Shown: in pieces, positions 30,604-40,204 of the stretch
Layout: every line of letters starts with the position of its first letter
Numbering within the stretch: position 1 is the first letter of the stretch
From: Fusibacter bizertensis
GTDB lineage: Bacteria > Bacillota > Clostridia > Peptostreptococcales > Acidaminobacteraceae
Direction: 5' to 3'
Assembly (NCBI RefSeq): GCF_029914245.1
Contig: NZ_JARYZI010000004.1
Coordinates: 186,001-250,000, forward strand
DNA: 64,000 bases
Position numbers and translations under genes: made by a program
Notes under the pieces: model-generated
The model's database searches: none
What the model was told of the DNA's origin: nothing
The model's input: the letters and a program-made list of their open reading frames with translations, nothing else

Positions 30604-30638
30604 CATTGTCGCTATCTCATATTCTCAAGGAGTCTAAA

Positions 30639-31013
30639 ATGTCTAGCACAAATCAAAACTATACGATTAAAAACAAAACATATTCATGCTCTTTTGAAAT
30701 AACCATGGATCTAATTGGTGGTAAATGGAAGCCTTTAATTTTATGGCATCTAGGTACTAAGGGTACGCTTCGGTTCAACGCGTTAAGAAAGATTATGCCC
30801 ACTATCACTCAAAAAATGCTGACGCAACAATTACGTGAGCTTGAGACAGATTTATTGGTTAAAAGGACTGTATATGCTCAAGTTCCACCCAAGGTCGAGT
30901 ACGCTTTAACTGAAACTGGTGCTTCTCTGATGCCCATCCTAAGTTTAATGTGTAACTGGGGACAAAATTATTACTCCGATAACAATACGGTTACAAATCT
31001 CACGCCCGAATAA
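30639..31013 (+). CDS. HxlR-family winged-helix regulator
   Basis: A 124-residue regulator. [12 protein letters not shown] (about 29-40) and [20 protein letters not shown] are the HxlR helix-turn-helix, and [13 protein letters not shown] the wing. AAGGAG fits the ATG at 30639; an upstream ATG at 30606 lacks a site. A Cys near residue 17 (YSCSFE) is in the position often used for thiol redox sensing in this family. It probably controls the divergent flavin reductase. Confidence 0.92.
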   Translation: MSSTNQNYTIKNKTYSCSFEITMDLIGGKWKPLILWHLGTKGTLRFNALRKIMPTITQKMLTQQLRELETDLLVKRTVYAQVPPKVEYALTETGASLMPILSLMCNWGQNYYSDNNTVTNLTPE

Positions 31014-31070
31014 ACTCAGATACAGGACTTACATACCCAATTTAAACATAAATTCAAAGTGAGGTAAGAC

Positions 31071-32180
31071 ATGAGATTGGTCAATATTTTTGAAATACCC
31101 GAAAATGCTATCCTTGCAAGAAGTGTTTATACAAGTAGTGGTAGCATGTTACTAAAAGAAGATACTGTCATCACTGATAAAGCAATAAGAGCACTTCAAA
31201 ATCAAGATATACATTCTATATATATTACTGACCCTATTACTGAAAGCATCAAAAAAGAGATGAACTTAGACGACGAATTTGACCTAAAGGATGTTATTGA
31301 TCCTCTCCTAAGGAGAAAATTCAATACTGAATTAAAGGAAGGGATCTCAAGTTTTAAAAGAGCAAAGGGAATTTCTAACTTCTCAAAAGAAGGTGAAAAC
31401 CTAATGAGACAAGTCGAGGATATTTCTCAAACTATTGTTTCAGAAATTTTGCTACGAAAAGACAGACAGATCACTTTGGTTGATGTTAAACATTTAGATA
31501 TCTATGATTATGAACATTCCGTTAACACTGCCATCTTATCAGTAATCATCGGTATCAGCTTTGGATTTTCAGAAAAAGAACTATTGAATATGTCTCAAGG
31601 CGCACTACTTATGAATATCAGCAACGAGCTACTTGAGCCATTTATTACTAGCAAAAATGAACAACTCTCACAAACGGACTATAACATTATAAGGTCACAT
31701 CCTGAACTTAGTAGAGAGTTACTTACCGATAATACGCAAGCAAACGCTTTTGTAAAAAACATCGTTCTTAAACACCATGAACGAATGGATGGTAGTGGTT
31801 ATCCAAAGGGGCTAAAAGCAAACGATATTGATAAGTACACAAAAATCGTCATGATTGCTGATGTATATGATGCCATGACATCTGATAGACCTTACCGGAA
31901 AGCATACACGCCGAACGAAGCACTTGAATATATAATGGCCGCTGGTCACTTGTTTGACTATGAGAGCGCTTATGCATTTTCGCGACATATCATACCTTAT
32001 CCACCTGGTGATTTAGTAGAGTTAAGTGATAGAAGCATTGCCTTGGTACTCAGTAGTAACGAATTGATGCCTCTTAGACCCGTTATACGCGTACTAAGTG
32101 GCACATATATAAACCAAGTAATTGATCTAAAATCAAAATACAATATCGTTATAAAAAAAAGAGTCGTTACCATGTCGTAA
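31071..32180 (+). CDS. HD-GYP-like protein lacking the HD dyad
   Basis: A 369-residue cytoplasmic protein. The N-terminal region (about 1-120) resembles the DUF3391-like part found before HD-GYP domains. The domain itself (about 130-310) keeps YEHSVNTAILS, KHHERMDGSGYPKGL and MIADVYDAMTSDRPYR. At the metal site, where active members read HDIGK, this one reads MNISN, so both HD residues are missing. It may therefore be a c-di-GMP-binding or regulatory protein rather than a phosphodiesterase. The stop lies inside its terminator stem. Confidence 0.87.
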   Translation: MRLVNIFEIPENAILARSVYTSSGSMLLKEDTVITDKAIRALQNQDIHSIYITDPITESIKKEMNLDDEFDLKDVIDPLLRRKFNTELKEGISSFKRAKGISNFSKEGENLMRQVEDISQTIVSEILLRKDRQITLVDVKHLDIYDYEHSVNTAILSVIIGISFGFSEKELLNMSQGALLMNISNELLEPFITSKNEQLSQTDYNIIRSHPELSRELLTDNTQANAFVKNIVLKHHERMDGSGYPKGLKANDIDKYTKIVMIADVYDAMTSDRPYRKAYTPNEALEYIMAAGHLFDYESAYAFSRHIIPYPPGDLVELSDRSIALVLSSNELMPLRPVIRVLSGTYINQVIDLKSKYNIVIKKRVVTMS

Positions 32181-32190
32181 CGACTCTTTT
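32157..32190. terminator. Bidirectional terminator containing the HD-GYP stop codon
   Basis: AAAAGAGTCGTTAC and GTAACGACTCTTTT form a 14-bp stem around CATGTC. The TAA of the upstream gene (32178-32180) is in the stem. It also lies 34 bp past the convergent chemoreceptor gene, and its A/T ends suit both directions. Confidence 0.85.
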
Positions 32191-32223
32191 CTTATAAGTA
32201 GAAAAGGCTATGTGCCTTCTAAC

Positions 32224-34323
32224 TTAAATTTTAAAATAGGACGCTAATTCCTTTAGTTTAATCGCAACTTTTGCGAGTTCTTCACTCTTATCACTCATCT
32301 CGTGAATACTAGCTGATTGCTCTTCGGTAGAGGCTGAAGTTTCTTCTGTAGAGGCTGCATTTTCTTCTGCAATAGCCGATAGATTAGTCATTACTTCCAT
32401 GATATGATCTTTTTTGGTCTGCATATCAAGACCTGCCTGATCTATAGTTTCAATACGATTTACAATATCATCTATAGACTGTCTTATCGCTTCAAATTGT
32501 TCGGTAGTCATTGTAACGCCTTCAAGTTGTTCCGTGACTACGATTCTAATTTTTTCTGATACTTCTACTAAATTTTCAGCGTCTTTATTAAGCACTGAAA
32601 GTGCATTGTCTATATCTAATGTAGAATTTTTTGATTGTTCTGCAAGTTTTCTAATTTCATCTGCCACAACTGCAAAACCTCTTCCGTGTTCTCCTGCCCT
32701 TGCTGCTTCAATCGAAGCATTTAATGCAAGTAAATTGGTCTGTTCAGAAATAGATGCAATTAAACCACTTACTTCTTTAATTCTGCCTACACTCTTATAC
32801 GTTGAATCTATACTAACTGTAATTACGTCCATTTCCTGATTGGTTCTGTTTGCTTGGTCGTCTAATTTTTGCATGGATTCAGTTCCAAGCTTTACAACTT
32901 TTATAACTTCTTGAGCATTTTCTGCAAGTTGATTGAGTTGGTTTTGATTTGCTTCAATTATTACCCCAAGATTTACAACTTCTTCAGTTCCTTTTTCAGT
33001 ATCTCTCGCCTGATCTGTTGCCCCTTGTGCCACTTCTTGAATAGCTCTTGATATATCTTCAGAAGTGATTGCAGACTGAGAAGTTGACTCTTTCAACATG
33101 TTAGATGATGCACTAACTTCCTCCGATGTTTCAACTATATTTATTGCAATTTGTCTCAGTTCTTCTTTCATGTGTTCAAATGACTGCGCCAAAACACCAA
33201 TTTCATCTTCTCTCCTTAACATATTGGAATCAATACTAATTGCCAAATTCCCTTCAGAGATCAATTTTGATGCATCCGCAACATTTTTTATCCATTTGGT
33301 GATATTTGAGATATAAAATGCTGTGATAAACCCAATTATAATTAAGCCCACTATAGATGCGATAAAGTTAAAATTACGAATAGTTGCTGCTTCCCGAGTA
33401 ATTTCTTTCGTCGGTATTTCAGATCCCAAAATCCATGTCGGCCCGTACTCAGAAACATCTAACGCCAACAACATCTTAAAATCATGCTTATCTCCTGATA
33501 TTTTATCTGTAATGCTATTGAGTGTTTGTCCACCAACGACTGAACTTAACAAAGTACTGCTATCACTTGATGAAAATTCTTCTGAAATAGTTCCAATCAA
33601 ATCTTCATTTGGATGTGCAAAAATCTTGCCGTCTGGTCCTAAAATTTTGATAAATCCGGTATCAAACAACTGAACTTTGTTTAGATCTAACAATAGTTGA
33701 TCTACGGCGATATCAATACCACCAGCACCATAGAATTTTCCATCAATTACAATTGGAACAGTAATGGTTACCATATTAACTGGTACACCACCTATATCAT
33801 ATACGGTTGGTTCAGTAATAAAAGGTTTTAACGTTTCTTTTGGAATTAGATAATAAGGATCTGTCTCATATGCATAACATCTGTCCAGCGCATAATCACT
33901 TCCATCGCGATAAACGAGTGGGACAAATCTACCTTTTTCATCAGAATCTAACCTTCCAACTGATTGCGCATCTAGTCCATCAAATGCATTGGGTTCAAAA
34001 ACAAACCAGTTATCAGAGGCATACGGCTGGTCCTCAAGTACATTCATCAATATTTGATTCACATTATCTCTCGACAAGATACCCTTTTCCTCTGCGATCT
34101 TAACTGCTGAAACCATAGCCTCTGCTGCATTAAGATGATTTTCGAAAAATTTACTAAGAACAAGACCTTCTTTTCTCATTTGTTCTTCTATATACTTTTC
34201 AGAGATTGACATCGTTGATTGATATGATAGTGTACTTACAAAAACTGCCAATACTGCTAAAATCACTATTAGAACTCCAACAATGATGACGAGCATTTTT
34301 GCTTTTAAGCTCTTTTTAATCAT
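32224..34323 (-). CDS. Methyl-accepting chemotaxis protein with dCache sensor
   Basis: A 699-residue transmembrane receptor. A first helix (about 11-32), a double-Cache extracellular domain (about 38-300; [44 protein letters not shown]), a second helix (about 310-332), HAMP (about 333-390) and the signalling domain with [20 protein letters not shown]. dCache receptors typically bind amino acids, organic acids or other small metabolites; the ligand is not predictable here. The C-terminal Glu-rich stretch is a likely methylation or spacer region. GAGGAGGGG precedes the ATG. Confidence 0.94.
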   Translation of the reverse strand: MIKKSLKAKMLVIIVGVLIVILAVLAVFVSTLSYQSTMSISEKYIEEQMRKEGLVLSKFFENHLNAAEAMVSAVKIAEEKGILSRDNVNQILMNVLEDQPYASDNWFVFEPNAFDGLDAQSVGRLDSDEKGRFVPLVYRDGSDYALDRCYAYETDPYYLIPKETLKPFITEPTVYDIGGVPVNMVTITVPIVIDGKFYGAGGIDIAVDQLLLDLNKVQLFDTGFIKILGPDGKIFAHPNEDLIGTISEEFSSSDSSTLLSSVVGGQTLNSITDKISGDKHDFKMLLALDVSEYGPTWILGSEIPTKEITREAATIRNFNFIASIVGLIIIGFITAFYISNITKWIKNVADASKLISEGNLAISIDSNMLRREDEIGVLAQSFEHMKEELRQIAINIVETSEEVSASSNMLKESTSQSAITSEDISRAIQEVAQGATDQARDTEKGTEEVVNLGVIIEANQNQLNQLAENAQEVIKVVKLGTESMQKLDDQANRTNQEMDVITVSIDSTYKSVGRIKEVSGLIASISEQTNLLALNASIEAARAGEHGRGFAVVADEIRKLAEQSKNSTLDIDNALSVLNKDAENLVEVSEKIRIVVTEQLEGVTMTTEQFEAIRQSIDDIVNRIETIDQAGLDMQTKKDHIMEVMTNLSAIAEENAASTEETSASTEEQSASIHEMSDKSEELAKVAIKLKELASYFKI

Positions 34324-34350
34324 AATAACCCCTCCTCAATATAGTATGTA

Positions 34351-34404
34351 TGAATCAATTCAAAATAATATGAGTCAATTCAAAATAAAATGAATCAATT
34401 CTAT
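34351..34404. repeat. Three 20-bp imperfect direct repeats
   Basis: Tandem units begin TGAATCAATT, TGAGTCAATT and TGAATCAATT at 34351, 34371 and 34391, each followed by CAAAATAA or a degenerate version. They lie upstream of the chemoreceptor start. A role as regulator sites is possible but nothing supports it beyond the spacing of about two helical turns. Confidence 0.6.
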
Positions 34405-34462
34405 ATCAAAGGAATTATTACACCTCTATAATGACCATTTAATACTGATTATTGTAAATCAT

Positions 34463-35056
34463 TTATTTGAAGTCCTTTGAAATCCTTTGAAGTCCTTTAA
34501 AGTTTCTTGCACTTTCAATTATCTTTAAATATACATCAATCATATATGGCTCATTAGAATAACGTTTTAAGTCTGAAATATGAATCCACTTGACCCCACT
34601 ATTCTCGTCTTCTTTTATCACCAAACTTTTAGATTCATCACCAATCAATACATAAGTGATATTGAGGTGCAAATGTGCAGAAACATAATGCCCTCTTTTT
34701 ATATGTCCAAGTACTGGTAATATATCTATCGCTAACGGTTCAGTTGATAAAGGCTCTAGAAATTCTATTCCAGTTTCTTCAAGGCCCTCTGATATGGCAA
34801 CTTCCAGTAAATCTGAGTTACCATCGGCGTGTCCACCAGTCCATGCCCAAGTTTTGTAGATATTATGATGTACCATCAATATCTTATCCAATGTTTCGTT
34901 GAGGATTAAACCTGAACTTGTCATATGAGCAATTCGATTCTCTCTTGTTAAAATATTTAATTCATAATCTTTAATATAATCTAATATAATCTCACGATCA
35001 TGCTTTTCTTGATCACATTTTGGAATATAATTTTTGATTGTTTCGATAAAATGCAT
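34463..35056 (-). CDS. NUDIX hydrolase
   Basis: A 197-residue NUDIX-fold protein. The Nudix box is GGHADGNSDLLEVAISEGLEE (about 95-115), matching the GX5EX7REUXEE pattern except that the first Arg is Ser. An N-terminal alpha-helical extension (about 1-50) precedes the fold. The substrate is unknown. The last codons contain a short DNA repeat (CTTCAAAGGA-like units at about 34463-34500), encoding FKGLQRISKDFK. Confidence 0.85.
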   Translation of the reverse strand: MHFIETIKNYIPKCDQEKHDREIILDYIKDYELNILTRENRIAHMTSSGLILNETLDKILMVHHNIYKTWAWTGGHADGNSDLLEVAISEGLEETGIEFLEPLSTEPLAIDILPVLGHIKRGHYVSAHLHLNITYVLIGDESKSLVIKEDENSGVKWIHISDLKRYSNEPYMIDVYLKIIESARNFKGLQRISKDFK

Positions 35057-35115
35057 AAAAAACTCCTATAATATTAGTGATACCACAATTTCAAATTTTC
35101 AAACCCTAACAGTCA

Positions 35116-35637
35116 TCACGTTTTATACAATACATGTTTACTTAAGTGACTTTCTTTAGCAACACTTGGATGGTCAAATGTTGCAACATATTGAAGTCCA
35201 ATTTTTCGCATGACATTTTCAGATGAAGTGTTAACAGCTGCTGTAAAACTATACACTTCTTTAAAACCTAAAATTTCAAAGCCATATTGAAGACATGCTT
35301 TAGCGCCTTCAGTAGCGTACCCTTTTCCCCAAGCCGTTTTATTTAAACGCCAACCAATCTCGATACATGGGGTAAAACTTGCTTTAAAACTAGCTTTATG
35401 AAAACCAATAAAGCCAATAAAAGCCCCTGTTTCTTTAACTTCTACTGCATATAATCCAAAGCCCGATTCTTTGAGTTCTCTTTGAATTGCCAAGATAAAA
35501 TTATCTGTTTCAATTGCACTTGAGGTTTTAGGAAAATAACGCATGACTTCTGGGTCAGCATTCATCTTCTGAAAAACGCCTCGGTCTGATTCTAACCAAT
35601 CTCTAAGGATTAACCTCTCCGTTTCAATATAGTTCAT
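35116..35637 (-). CDS. GNAT acetyltransferase, RimJ/RimL-like
   Basis: A 173-residue N-acetyltransferase. YIETERLILRDW at the start and GWRLNKTAWGKGYATEGAKA (about 91-110), the acetyl-CoA loop, are typical of the RimJ group (Acetyltransf_3). Members acetylate ribosomal-protein or peptide N-termini or small amines. GGAG precedes the ATG. It stands alone between a NUDIX gene and a 327-bp spacer. Confidence 0.92.
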   Translation of the reverse strand: MNYIETERLILRDWLESDRGVFQKMNADPEVMRYFPKTSSAIETDNFILAIQRELKESGFGLYAVEVKETGAFIGFIGFHKASFKASFTPCIEIGWRLNKTAWGKGYATEGAKACLQYGFEILGFKEVYSFTAAVNTSSENVMRKIGLQYVATFDHPSVAKESHLSKHVLYKT

Positions 35638-35964
35638 AATAGCTCCATTCCACGTTTTAAATCTATATTACGCTTTCCTTTTAAAAAGTACAAGTCACGC
35701 CCTTTTATACTTACATAAAATTAACAATCCCCTATTCATCTTTCCTCACTTTTAACATCAGCAAGATAAATGTTTAATTTACTTCACATGTTACACTATT
35801 TCATATAAAATGATGTTAAAGTAATTATTATCCATTAACTAAACTATACTTAAATTTTTATAAATACTACATATTGCTTTGTGACAAGTATTTCATAATC
35901 AAAATTTCATAATCAAGAAAAACACGACACCATACCAAATCACATTAATAAAATGGGGGATAAA
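35638..35964. other. Intergenic spacer with a short direct repeat
   Basis: AT-rich divergent spacer. TTTCATAATCAA occurs twice (from 35889 and from 35903), shortly upstream of the YiiX-like gene. I see no convincing promoter pair, RNA gene or terminator. Confidence 0.5.
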
Positions 35965-36600
35965 ATGAATAGAGAAATCCTGTTAAATGAAGTAAGTACA
36001 AGTTTAAAAACCGGCGATTTGATCCTCTTCCACGGCATCGAAACATCGAGCAAGCTAATCGAACTCATCGAATGGTCCTATTGGTCACATATAGGCATGG
36101 TTGTCCTACCTAAAGATATTGGACTTGAAGGAACCGAGCCATTACTTTGGGAGTCCACTTCATCATCTGATGGTCTAAACGATGTGATATTAGGAGTTCC
36201 TAAAAACGACGGTCCAATGCTCGTTAGTTTAGCAGGAAGGTTAGCCATTGATTCCACTGAGCGATTTGATACGCATTTTAAAGTGAAATACCTCAGTCAA
36301 TCACTTCAAAACGATGAACTGACTGCCCTTAAAAATTGTATCTTAAAACTTCATATGCGTTCCTTTCCATCAGATGCTCAGATGCTTACCGCATACGTTG
36401 AAGGGAGACGTCAAAATATTCCCGCTTCGTTTGATAGCTTGTTTTGTAGTCAACTTACTGCCATGACTTTTATGGCGATGAATATGTTATCAAAGTCTTA
36501 TGTTGCTAATGGTTACTGTCCTAAAGATTTTGATGAGCAACTAAACTTTCCAAAACTTAAAGCCTATCAGTACTTTGATGGGGCAAAGTTGAAAGGCTAG
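35965..36600 (+). CDS. YiiX/YebB-like NlpC/P60-type cysteine hydrolase
   Basis: A 211-residue protein of the permuted papain-fold group. The N-terminal segment TGDLILFHG and the His in SYWSHIGMVV (about 41-50) match the first catalytic block. FDSLFCSQLTAMTFMAM (about 152-168) holds the Cys. Substrate unknown; relatives act on lipids or peptidoglycan. The ATG at 35965 is chosen over 35953 because GGGGGA would overlap the latter. The next gene begins 6 bp downstream, so the two form an operon. Confidence 0.8.
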   Translation: MNREILLNEVSTSLKTGDLILFHGIETSSKLIELIEWSYWSHIGMVVLPKDIGLEGTEPLLWESTSSSDGLNDVILGVPKNDGPMLVSLAGRLAIDSTERFDTHFKVKYLSQSLQNDELTALKNCILKLHMRSFPSDAQMLTAYVEGRRQNIPASFDSLFCSQLTAMTFMAMNMLSKSYVANGYCPKDFDEQLNFPKLKAYQYFDGAKLKG

Positions 36601-36606
36601 GTAAAT

Positions 36607-38445
36607 ATGAAGATAAAAAACTGGCTTGGTATCGTCGTCATACTAATTTTTCTATCAGCTATGCTATACTCAGGCTTATATACAGAAGAGCACTCTATCA
36701 ACACACCTGGTCCTGTTGATGGCGTACTTGATTTGACCAATTGGTCTTTTGAATCTCAAGGGCCTGTGACACTTGATGGTAAATGGGAATTTTACTTCAA
36801 TGAATTTCTATCATCTGATGATTTTCAAGGTAGTCAGAAATTCAAACCCACATACATTCAAATTCCTAGCACATTTTCTAGCATGAACGAAGTTAAACCA
36901 TTCGCGTCTAACAATTTTTATGGTACGCTTAGATTGGTCATAAAACTTCCAGCAAATGATTTGAGCTATGGTTTATCCTCCGATATCGTTTTGAGCTCTT
37001 ATAAATTATATGTCAATGGGATGCTCTATAGTGAAGTGGGTAAAGTTGGAACTGATAAAGCTTCAAGTGCCCCTTATTATAAATTAAATCAAAGTTACTT
37101 CGACGCTAATAGTCGCACTATTGAATTGATCTATCACACTTCTGACTTTAACTTTGGCGATAATGCTATAACGTCACCAAGGCTTGGCTTAGCTACACAG
37201 ATTGCCAATGAATCCAAACTTAGTTTAAGTCGCGATTTATTTCTTTTTGGTATGCTTTTAATTATGGGAATCTATCACGTCGGGATTTTCGTCATGCGTA
37301 CAAAAGATAGGACGCCGCTATACTTTGGGATCTTCTGTCTCATGTTTGCACTGAGAATGCTCATCGTTGGCGAAAGATTTTTGCCTTCTCTCTATGAGAT
37401 TGATTTTAAGGTATATGCACGTGCCTCTTATATAACTGTTTATCTAGGTTATGCATCACTTTGTGGTTTTTTATATTTTTCATTTAAAACTTTGCTGAAT
37501 CGATGGATGCTTTGGATAAGTGTTGGTGTCTCTGGTTTAACTGCAATCTTAACGCTATTTTTGCCGTTTCCAGTGATTGATCAAATAATTGTTTACTATG
37601 TAGGCATTGGGTTCTTAATCCTAATATATGCCCTTATCAAATTACTAATTGGCCTTATCAAAGGCGTTCCATATACAGGAGAAGTAATCGTTGGTTTCGT
37701 ATGTTTATTAATCGGTTTTGCAAATGATTATTTTTATGAAATCAATCTCACCAATACGCCTTCTATGATCCCATTTGGTTTGTCCATTTTTGTGTTAACA
37801 CAGGCTTACATGCTTTCGTCTAAATTCTCAAGCGCCTTTTCTAACACAGAAAAACTATCCATTGAAAATGCATCTATATTACTGGATTTAAAACATATAA
37901 ACGCAAACCTTGAAGCAATCGTCGACAGTAGAACCAGCGATTTAAAAAAAGCACTTAGTGATGTTGAGCTTTTGTCAAAAACAGATTACCTCACTAAGCT
38001 CCCTAATCGAAGAAGTATAGTTGCAGATTTAGAAGCACTTATTCACGATCAAATAGAATTTTTTATCGTCATCGCCGATATTGATCACTTCAAAACCTTT
38101 AACGATACCTACGGGCATGATATGGGAGACCAACTGCTGATAGAGCTCTCCGATCTGTTAATTAAACAAGTTGGAGAAGATGGATTTGTAGGCAGATGGG
38201 GCGGAGAAGAGTTTTTACTAGTTATCTTTGGTGAAGAATCTAAGGAAATCTTTTTAAAAGTGGACGCACTTAGAGAACACCTCTCCAGTCACCAATACCA
38301 CTCCATTAATGATCAAGTCACCTTAACCTTTGGTCTTTGTAAATACACTGTTGCCAACACCTTAGATCAGTGTATCGCCTGTGCTGATAAAGCACTTTAC
38401 GATGGTAAGCAAAATGGTCGAAATCAAGTTAGACTTAGAAAATAG
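36607..38445 (+). CDS. 7TM-DISM diguanylate cyclase
   Basis: A 612-residue protein. A signal-anchor helix (about 6-24), an extracellular jelly-roll domain (7TMR-DISMED2-like, about 40-195), seven membrane helices (about 205-400), a short coiled coil and a GGDEF domain (about 455-612). The active site is GRWGGEEF and DIDHFKTFNDTYGHDMGD. No RxxD inhibition site is evident. Such receptors are thought to sense carbohydrates or envelope components. It is co-transcribed with the YiiX-like hydrolase, which may act on the envelope. Confidence 0.9.
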   Translation: MKIKNWLGIVVILIFLSAMLYSGLYTEEHSINTPGPVDGVLDLTNWSFESQGPVTLDGKWEFYFNEFLSSDDFQGSQKFKPTYIQIPSTFSSMNEVKPFASNNFYGTLRLVIKLPANDLSYGLSSDIVLSSYKLYVNGMLYSEVGKVGTDKASSAPYYKLNQSYFDANSRTIELIYHTSDFNFGDNAITSPRLGLATQIANESKLSLSRDLFLFGMLLIMGIYHVGIFVMRTKDRTPLYFGIFCLMFALRMLIVGERFLPSLYEIDFKVYARASYITVYLGYASLCGFLYFSFKTLLNRWMLWISVGVSGLTAILTLFLPFPVIDQIIVYYVGIGFLILIYALIKLLIGLIKGVPYTGEVIVGFVCLLIGFANDYFYEINLTNTPSMIPFGLSIFVLTQAYMLSSKFSSAFSNTEKLSIENASILLDLKHINANLEAIVDSRTSDLKKALSDVELLSKTDYLTKLPNRRSIVADLEALIHDQIEFFIVIADIDHFKTFNDTYGHDMGDQLLIELSDLLIKQVGEDGFVGRWGGEEFLLVIFGEESKEIFLKVDALREHLSSHQYHSINDQVTLTFGLCKYTVANTLDQCIACADKALYDGKQNGRNQVRLRK

Positions 38446-38464
38446 CAAAAGGGATTCATCTGAA

Positions 38465-39010
38465 GTGATATGATGTCTCCAAAGTAGACAATCTAATTAA
38501 TAAAAATTAGATTGCTATTTTGGAGGTTTTTCTATGCCAAGATGTTATAAAGTAAGTAAAGAAGTTTAGATAAGGACCTGTGAAGACTATCATGTCGTTA
38601 AAGGAAGCTATAAATCTATCTCAAGTTCCATTGGTGTAAGTATATTAACATTACAAAAATGGTATTATACTACTATTTATCAAGGTATATTAGCTTTTGA
38701 AGAACGACTTGAAATTGTAAAGTGGGTTATTGAGAACAACTTTAATTATAAGGCTGCAATTGAAAAATTTGGTGTTAAATATGTAGCGATTTATCAATGG
38801 ATAAGATAATATCAGAAGGATAATGGGGCTTCTTTGGAATACAAAAAAAGCGTACTTAGAGAAAAAACTACATTCACGAAAGTAAGAAATGAAGCGGAAT
38901 ACCGTACTGTTGACCATTATAAAACGCATGGTTATTCGGTAAAGATGCTCTGTGATGAGTTTTGCACGCATCAGGAGAAAGAAAGTGAATCACAAAAAGG
39001 TCAAACCTGA
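38465..39010 (+). mobile_element. Degenerate IS3-family element remnant
   Basis: The left end has a TGTCTCCAAAGTAGACA-like segment (38475-38491) resembling IS3-group terminal repeats, then a hairpin (38489-38514) and a decayed orfA-like transposase. It starts near 38534 (MPRCYKVSKEV), has in-frame stops, and keeps the HTH block FEERLEIVKWVIENN plus KYVAIYQWI and further homologous-looking sequence to about 39007. No orfB with a DDE domain remains. The rest, to 39207, holds only a weak AAAGGG...CCCTTTTTTT hairpin near 39163-39197. Confidence 0.65.
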
Positions 39011-39207
39011 TTATGTATAAGACAATATTTTGTCTCGAGACTTCACTGCGAGCAAGCCAAACGAAAAATGGTTAAAAACTAAAGTGCTTAGCTCCGATGA
39101 AATATCGAAACCAAGCACTAATTTTGTGCAGTCTTTAATTAATTGCTTGTCTACTTGACAAAGGGCAGTTCAAAAATCATCGCACCCTTTTTTTATGTTA
39201 ATAAACA

Positions 39208-40167
39208 TTAATTATTAACTCTGTTAACTATATTTCCTTTTAAAAATTCATCTAAATTGTTTATTGCAATATCCAACAGTCTTGCTCTTGATTCAGTTGG
39301 TGCCCATGCAATATGAGGTGTAATAAATAAATTTTTTGCATTCAACAATACGCTATTATCATGTATTGGTTCTGTCTCAACTACATCTAAAGCTGCTGCA
39401 CCTATTTTTCCTGAGTTTAAAGCTTCAACTAAATCAAATTCATTAATCAAAGGTCCTCTAGAAGTGTTTATGATAATTACGCCTTTTTTCATTTGAGATA
39501 TTGTATCTTTATTTATCATTCCGCGAGTACTTTCAAACAAGGGAACATGTAGTGATATCACATCTGAATTTTTATAGAGATCTTCTAGCGAGACATATTT
39601 AAAATTAGTTGATTCAAAATCAGGGATTGGGTGTGGATCATATGCCAAAACTTTCATTCCAAAAGCTTCAGCAATTTCTGCTGTTCTCTTACCTATTCTT
39701 CCAAGTCCAACAACACCTAAAGATTTTCCAGCTAATTCAATTAAAGGCGACTTCCAGTAACAAAAATCTTCACATCTTGCCCAATCACCTTTAAACACAG
39801 ATTCTGAATGCAATTCAACCCGATGACAAATATTCAATAATAATGCAAATACATATTGAGAAACTGCATCCGTTCCATAAGTTGGAACATTACAAACCGG
39901 TATTCCAAATGCTTTTGCGGCTTCTGTATCTACTACATTATATCCTGTTGCCAATACACCAATAAACTTAATTTGTGGACAGGCAACTAGAACTTCTTTT
40001 GTGATGGGCGTTTTATTCGTATAAACAATTTCAGCTTTACCTATACGTTCGATTATTTCATTTTCTTTAGTTCGCTCATATACAGTTAAATCTCCAAGTT
40101 TTGACAAACCATCCCAAGAAATATCGCCTGGATTTAATGTGTAACCATCAAGTACTACTATCTTCAT
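39208..40167 (-). CDS. D-2-hydroxyacid dehydrogenase, hydroxypyruvate-reductase-like
   Basis: A 319-residue NAD(P)-dependent oxidoreductase interconverting 2-oxo acids and D-2-hydroxy acids. The Rossmann nucleotide motif is GVVGLGRIGKRTAE (about 151-164). The catalytic Arg lies in NTSRGPLI, Glu in VVETEPI and His in ITPHIAWA. Similarity is closest to glycerate dehydrogenases. A glycerate kinase is directly upstream, so hydroxypyruvate to D-glycerate to phosphoglycerate is the likely route. It is the last gene of the carboxylate-catabolism cluster. Confidence 0.9.
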   Translation of the reverse strand: MKIVVLDGYTLNPGDISWDGLSKLGDLTVYERTKENEIIERIGKAEIVYTNKTPITKEVLVACPQIKFIGVLATGYNVVDTEAAKAFGIPVCNVPTYGTDAVSQYVFALLLNICHRVELHSESVFKGDWARCEDFCYWKSPLIELAGKSLGVVGLGRIGKRTAEIAEAFGMKVLAYDPHPIPDFESTNFKYVSLEDLYKNSDVISLHVPLFESTRGMINKDTISQMKKGVIIINTSRGPLINEFDLVEALNSGKIGAAALDVVETEPIHDNSVLLNAKNLFITPHIAWAPTESRARLLDIAINNLDEFLKGNIVNRVNN

Positions 40168-40204
40168 CGTATATTCCTTTCACTATTCAATCGCCTAAAA
40201 AAAC

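Noticed and set aside
34351-34404. Regular 20-bp repeats as a CRISPR array
   Set aside because: Units are contiguous with no spacers, AT-rich and diverged, and there are no cas genes.
39083-39117. AGTGCTT...AAGCACT hairpin as a terminator or small RNA
   Set aside because: The stem is only 7 bp with a long poorly paired loop and no T-run of note; it is probably part of the decayed IS region.
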